Source: Marthasterias glacialis (taxonomy: Eukaryota > Echinodermata > Asteroidea > Forcipulatida > Asteriidae). Taken from it: a DNA stretch of 64,000 nucleotides. The translations under genes and the position numbers were made by a program. Location of the stretch: the NCBI GenBank assembly GCA_911728455.2, contig OU452229.1:23363347-23427346 (forward strand), given 5' to 3'. Shown one piece after another: positions 54,554-61,900 of the stretch. The notes under the pieces were generated by a model, which saw only the letters and a list, made by a program, of their open reading frames with translations, did no database searches and was not told where the DNA came from. Position 1 is the first letter of the stretch. Each line of letters starts with the position of its first letter.

Positions 54554-55901
54554 ATACAAAATAAATCTGCTGGACACTTAACATGTACATGTAGTACACA
54601 TGTTCACATTTCACATGTTGAGATAATTTAGGTTTAAATGGAACAATAAAAAAGGACCCGGGGAAAACAAATGATAACTGGAATAATCAGCTTAGCTGGT
54701 GGGAATGTAATCTTGTAAATTTGTCTGTATCGCTCCACAAGGAATCTCTCAAGAGAGAGTGTTTCCACGGTGGTCTTCCTAACCAATGGAACCATACCAA
54801 CCAAATGATGACGAGATGTAATCACAATAGGCCGTACTTTTGACAGCAAGAGGGCGCAATACTAATTCCATTTTGAAAGTACACAAATATTTTAAAACGT
54901 GAAAAATACAAATTTTCCAAGCAGATATCTTACACCGCTTACATTGTTAAACTGTCAATAAAAAAAACAAAACTTAAAAGTAAGTTGTACAATAACTGCT
55001 TTATGATAAGTCTAATTGCATCTGGTTTACCACAATATTTCTATGGTTTGACCCCCAATCAACCCCAAAGGGCACCCTCTTGCAGTCAAAAATAAGGCCT
55101 ATTGGCATTGCTCCAATATCCTGTCATTCATGCACATCATCTTGGTGCTGGTTGGCTCCATGCAGGTGACTGGGTGCTGTGAGGTCGTGGAGGCAGATGC
55201 TACTGGGGAAAGAGGGATGGGGGATGGGGGGATAGGGTAGCGACGCAAACAAAGGATTTCCTTAGAGTTGTCAGTTTGTGAAACCCTGTGAGATTTTACT
55301 ACTGATTCATAATCAGTTAAAGCAAAGGATGGGGAACAAAATTATTCTCAATTGACAAAAAGAAATTCAAGGAATGGCTTCAACAAGTTTTGAAAACCAC
55401 CATATACTACAAGTCACAACCTGAACGTTGTAATTGAGTGATCTCCTTGCTGACGTCAGAACTTGCAACAGTTTGTAAATTCAGATGAAAGAAGGAAATT
55501 GGCTGTTGCAAACTACCGACCAATCGAAATGACTTGTGGTACAGACCAAGTATCCTGTGACATCACATGTTTACAAAAAAGCCGCAGAAAATTCACTAAT
55601 TTGGGAGCTTTTACTGTGGTGGACTGTGCATGATCGCTATTCTCTTCTCCACAGGGTAATTGACAAACTGTTAATTCAGCAAATTACATAATTGTGCTTT
55701 GATAAGCGGTAGTTAATTAATAACTAAAAATGAGAAGTGAAAATTGGGCCGTGCAACTTTAACATGCATTAACATTTCTTGAAAATATGCTAAAACGTTC
55801 ATACACTTCTTCTGCAACTACAAGCACTGGTTCTTGTTGGGACTGAGGTAAAAATGATTGTGTTCTTCATGTAAAGAACAGAGGATTGACCAAACAAAGG
55901 T

Positions 55902-55932
<31 letters not shown>

Positions 55933-58900
55933 CAGCTTGGGAAAGGTAACCATGTAATGTTTTTGTCGTTACTTGTTGTTTTGGATACAGATGCGGACAC
56001 CATGTACATTATCAGACTGCTGACTTACACAGTGTACGGAGATGGGCATGAGATGATTCAAGACATCACAACAGCTTCTTATAATCCAGGTAGGAAGACA
56101 AATCAAATCCGTGAGGATCACCAGTGTTTCGTGTCTAACTAATAGCGCTGTAGAAGTCGTTGCTAAGGGTGCCTTGAAAAGTGTGTGAGCAGTTCCATCT
56201 TTACTTGAGTTGCGTCGACCTCGGGAATTAAGAATCAGTTCTTCTAAACTATATTAAACTTAAAATGTTAGAACAGAAAATGACAACATACCAAGTCATA
56301 AAAAAAAACCATACAGAAACCCATATTACTGTCATTGATGTAGCCTGGGTAACAATGGAATTGTCCATGTATTTATATGGACAGTAAGCGCAGAGTTACG
56401 TGGCACAATGATATAGAGCTGCTAAGCAGTAAAATCTGCTTCATTTATTTGCTTAGTGGGAGACTTTTGAGAATGCTAGATGACAGCAAACTTACAAGGT
56501 ATTTAATTATTGTTCATGGAAATGTGCGCATGCTCGCTCTTAACTAGGTAAACAGTGACAATTTACCAGGTGACCTGGTAAGTCTGCTGCCACCTATCTA
56601 TCGTTCCAAAGTCTCCCATTGAATTTGCGCAGTGACCTGGTAGTGCATTTGAGTTGCCAACAAACCAACAAGGTGTTTGACGTAAGATTATCTTTCATCT
56701 TGTAGGAGCTCAGTTTGTGGAAGCCCCAACCGATCTTGAAGTTGTGGCCATCAACTCTCGTGAAGTCAGGCTGACATGGCGTGCACCGGTTACCGACCAG
56801 TTGATTACCGGTTACAAAGTCCGCTTTTGGCCTCGTGGTAATCTCTCTCAGAGGACTCTGACAATTACTTCAGACCAATTGTAAGTACATGTAGTCTACC
56901 CCCAGGATTTCCTTATTGTGCGTGGCTTTTCAAAATAAAGTCAACTTCTTATCCCCGATGCAAAAATTAACATCTGTTATAATGGTTGCGGTACCCGCTG
57001 CTAATAGGATTCCAACTGCCTCTAGCTGCCGGGCAATCTCGGTAGTCTAGTTTGTAAGACATCTGCTCTAGAATGGCGGGGGTTGTGGGTTCGAATCCCA
57101 CCAGAGGAATATGCCTGTGATGGGCAAAAAACACAAATAATATTCTTATCCCTGATGCAAAAATTAACATCTATTATGAAGTGAAGTTCAAAACCTACGG
57201 ATTTGTATTTGTTTTTAGTTCACATCTTCTGTAATTTTAACTATTTTCAAACTGTCAAATTTTATATTCTGTTTCACTTTCTAAAGATTGTGCATATTTA
57301 TTAAGTTTGTTGGATGAATGTTGATGTAGAAAGAACAGAATTAAGGATCAATTCACCCCACCTCCATCTACGCATCGATCAGAATAAAATCTACCTGCGT
57401 AGGTGTGACTTTGTTGCCATCTTCTTGTTTATATTGTTTAGATAGTAAGTTTAATTTGCTTGGCCGGAATATTTATTATACGTGTACATTTGTTGTTTTT
57501 TGTTCAACAGGAAAAATAAGACCCAGAATGAGTTTGTGATCAGTGAACTGGACCCCTTTACGATGTACGAGTTTGATATGTGTTCATTCACAGCTGAGTC
57601 TGTTGGACCTTACTGTGATGCTAAAGCGGCTAGGACCCCAGAAGACCGTAAGTTGGTTTATTCCAGGGATGAGAAATTCCATCCGAATTCAGACCTTTTC
57701 ATATTTGCTCGGTGAAAACAAAGAACTCTTTTTTCTTCGGATATAAAGAAACCCTGCTCTTTGATCTACTTCTCTAGTGCTGAGGATACTGTTCCCAAAG
57801 TTCCTTGAAATCTACAACTCCAGGGGTTACCAAAAGGTGGAAGTGCCGTCATTTCAACATACCTCCTAAAACTTGAATGGTAGTTCCAGACATAATTGAT
57901 GACAAGGACTCTCACCCCTGTTATTTGCTTGACTGGGGGTGGGGGGTGTTAGTTTGAAGGGGTGACAAGTAGTTCTATGCAGGTTTGACATGTTCTCCGT
58001 TATTACATTTTTGGTAGTCCTTTATACTGCAATGCAAAGGTTGCAAAATCATATATTGGATCTTAATTTGTTTGGTGGTGGGTGTTTGGTGTGGAGGTTG
58101 ATGGGAATGGGGGGGTATGGGGAAGGTTTGTTGCGTTGGGGAAGTGAAGTTTTCCCATCAAGGTAAAGTTTGCTGGGGTTTACTCTGACTTCAGAACAAC
58201 ACTAATGATAAAATAATTCCTCTTGTTCTCCTCAGGGCCGTCTACCCCGCCAGAAGACATCTTGGCTAAACCCTTAGACCCTCATGCTGTGGAGCTACAA
58301 TGGCAACCCCCGATGGTACCCAATGGTATCATCACACATTATGTCATCTTTTATGATGAAGATGTCAGTAAACCTGAAGAGAAGTGGCAGCAGCAGGCGA
58401 GGAATGGTCAGTTATATGCCAAGACAAAATGGGCTCGTTATTCTGTTTTATCTTCCAGTACGTGCTAGTCCTCCAATCAGATTGCTCAACGGGAGTGTGA
58501 TAATAAACCATATCATACTCCCAGTAGTCCATATTGCACTCTGCGTATTTTGAGTTTCATGCGTATATGGACAGTATATGGACAGTGCAAAATGACGTTG
58601 CAAAATTTGCACGTTGCACATTTTGCTCTTCATCAAATGACGCTCAAAGTTGTACTATCATCCAGTTGACTGGAAGATAAATTCAGCCTCGTTGGATATG
58701 GGACACAGAAGCGCTACATTTCCCCATATACACTCGTGCTTGATAGTATCCTGGGGCCCAATGTCATCAAGCTGTGAAGCAAATTTGCTCAGCACAAACA
58801 GATTGTGCTTAGCGGGAGTGTTAATAGTTCATTTCATTCCTTGAAGGCATTATCAAAGAAAATACAATCGCAATAAATGGATGTCATTCACTCGGACCAG

Positions 58901-61900
58901 AGCCGTGTATTGAGAGAGTTGCGACAACTTTGGATCAGAAGCCATTTTCAGGGTGAACACTGGGTGCCAGACTAACTAGACTGCACATTGGGTTGTGCCA
59001 AAGTAGTCTAGTCCCTCCATGTTGCAACTCTCTAAATACACAGCTCTGACTTGGACATGTTTCTCTGAATCAAAAGTAACTCAAAATATTATATTGTGAC
59101 TTCTGTTGGAGTAGTTGGTTTACATTTTTTCTTGTAACCACACAGTTCATATTTGTTTTTCCTCCATTTTTTTATTTATTATATTGTAATGAATTTAATG
59201 TGTACTTGATTTGTTTCAATATCAGGTACTGCCCACCACTCCCTTGTAGACGGTTTAGCAAGTGATACAACATACTACTTCAAGGTGAAGGCCGGGACGC
59301 AAGTTGGCGAGGGACCGCCGACCGATGCCGTAGCCGCTCAAACATTGACCTCTCTCCCAAAAGGTACTGAATGTACTTGTGTGTGCTCAAAGCAACATTG
59401 GTCCAATTATCTGTCGTCCTTTCATTACACTTCAGCTATCTTTGTAAGATGCTGGCATACCCTCAAGGGTTTCTTAGAAGGAGCCGTCTTAAGTCCAGTA
59501 CTCCAAGAAGGAGTGGTTTGTCTGAAAATATTGACATCACTCTTCTTTTAACTTGACTTCCGTTTCTTTAAGAATCTTCATCTTGTGTTTTTTTACTAGG
59601 AACTGGTGGAAAACTATGGCAAGAGGGCATGCTTGTAGGAGTTTGTCTTGCCTTCGTCTTGATCATTAGTCTGGCAATCTTCATCATCTGCAAGAAACGG
59701 TAAGTCATCTTAATTCTTAAAAGAGACAGAGCCATTCATTGTACGACCACATGCGCCAAGATGGCGTCCGGCTTTGGCTGTGGCTGGTGCTAGATTACAA
59801 TGTTTTTCTTTACATTGCAGCTGGAACCGGAAGCCATCGCTGAATCAGAAACTGTTTTCCTGACGTGAATCAACCATGACCCAAACACACTAATTAAATC
59901 ACCCAAATTACTTTTACTTGCCGACAAATTGTGACTCTTTTCTATCAGGTACATCAAGCCCTTCATGTTTTCTTGGAAGATCTGACGTCGCTTAATCTGT
60001 AAGAGAGGCCATTCATTTCAATGTATGCATCTCTCGTGCCCAGACATGACTAAAATGCTTGATTTTTTTTGACGTAATTTTCCCAGCCTAAATATCTGGA
60101 AAAATGCAATACAGAAATTTGGTTTTGTTTCAGAAATGTATATATGTTAATATAGAAACAGGAAATTGTCAAGTCGGGACATTCCTGTTCTGGTTGATGG
60201 TGCGACCTTTTGTGGTCACTGTTGGCATTTTGGTACAAGCTGCTTGCAACCACTTTATGGTTTCTGAGGGAATAATTGAGCAGATGAATTATTTATTTTG
60301 CATTTAGCTCAGTGAATCTCAAAATTGAAACAGAAGTATCCTGAATTTGAATTTGAGAAACGTTGTTTTTCTTCTTGCTGATCTCCCAGGGGCATGCTGA
60401 GAAGAACCCACTCAAGTACGTCCAATCACTCCCACGTGAATGGCAATGCTGTGTGTACCCACTTTGCAGCTAATGGTAATCCAGGGGACCGGGTGTACGT
60501 GATGGCGCCAGAAGAGGCGAAGCAACAGAACGGCTTTACCCCTATGTTGTCCATTCTACCTCAACCTCCAAACCTTGACACAAAGGTAATGGCACAACTT
60601 AAAAAAATCATCGTTGTTGGGGTGTTCATTTTTTTTTTTTAAATCCAATGTGACATCTGTTCTAGGGTGCCGAAGGTAATGGGTTCGAGTCCCACACAAT
60701 GAGAATTGTCTACCTAGGGAATCCTGGAGTATAGAATGGTTTGTCATTTATTGGTGTTCGGCAGAATATAAAGTCATATTTTTCTGAATTACAACGCAAG
60801 ATTAACATCATTTAAAAGACAACATCGTATAGAATTTTTAAAGAGAAATGTCTAACGGAACCTGACCTGATTTTTGTCACCAGGGCGGGCCGCCTATGAT
60901 AATCAACGGCGATGGGCCTGTCAGAAGTCATCATCACCATCATCACCACCACCATTATTCCAATGGTATACCCTCCCGATTCACAAGAACGTCGGGACCG
61001 TGCAGCGCTGATCCTGATGCCTGTAGCATGGCACTCCTCCCAGGCAGCGAGAGTGTTACCAACTCGGATCTTGGGGAGGAGAATTCTCAGGTTTGTCAAC
61101 CTTTTCTTCTTGTCCAGTCTTACTTCCCTGAGGCAAAGATTTCAAAGTAAAGCATCATAACTACTTTGTAAAATTTATCAAGAGAAAAGTTGCTCCTACA
61201 TGATACTGTTTTCTCAGTCATAGATCTTCCACTCTTCTTCACACCTTTACAGAAGTGAATATTGACGGATCATTCTGTCCTTTTTTACCTTATCTGTTTT
61301 TCCAGGGCAAATCTGAAGCCAGCAGTAGTTCTGGCGGTTTTTCACCATTCTCTCAGGATCCTAGCCACCGCATCGCCGCCACTGTGCTCCAGTGTTGCAC
61401 GCCAAGAACCACATTACCTCACTGCGCAAGCTGCTGCCTCGGGTCTAGTCCCCAACAGCTGACAGACTCTTCAACGGGGTCCTACAGCGACACGAGGGGT
61501 GATGGGGTAACCCCTACTACCCCCTCACCACAAACACAATCTCAGGGTCACTTTGCTGCACATACGGGTGATAATATTAACTGCAGTTATAGAGACCGCA
61601 CCAGCGGACAATATTCAGACTGGGGGTCGGCGGCTAATACGAGGAAGTCCCCACTGGCTAGAAATGAACTCACATGGCCAAGACAAACTGGGCGGCGTGG
61701 TGGAAGCTCACTTGGAATGAAACGTGAGGGTTTCTCAGAAGGAAGCTGTGAGGAAAGAGGTTTGGTGTGGGAGAGGCAGACACCAAGCTCTGATGGAAGT
61801 CCATCCATTGAGAATGCAACATCCACCTTGTTGGTTGGTAGGGATAGCACCCAAGCCCAATCGGAGCCCTGGGAACAAGGAGAAGACACTAGTCCCGATT

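Larger units (their letters stand above)
45619..55990 (+). other. 10.4-kb intron inside FN3-3
   Basis: Contents: hairpin element 45735-45872, AGGCCTG repeat 46285-46406, MITE 47169-47345, a G-run at 47860, (CATGTA)n at 48727-48751, poly-C/poly-A at 49780-49820, an (AAT)n-tailed SINE fragment 51736-51965, a short duplication (53600-53650 and 53731-53765) and a 360-bp A-rich satellite at 54197-54556. The segment 48680-49400 is less AT-rich and open in both directions but shows no recognisable domain. Confidence 0.75.
58407..59225 (+). other. Intron inside FN3-5
   Basis: An 819-nt phase 1 intron with a partial hairpin element (58748-58822) and a TIR-flanked MITE (58898-59048). Confidence 0.75.

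Noticed and set aside
54191..54614. Frames rich in Phe/Leu/Ile/Tyr on the minus strand, resembling membrane proteins
   Set aside because: They are translations of the A-rich satellite, not genes.
61253..61305. Alternative upstream acceptor for the last exon
   Set aside because: Starting at the nearby CAG would put a stop (TGA) in the required frame. The acceptor at 61304-61305 fits phase 0.
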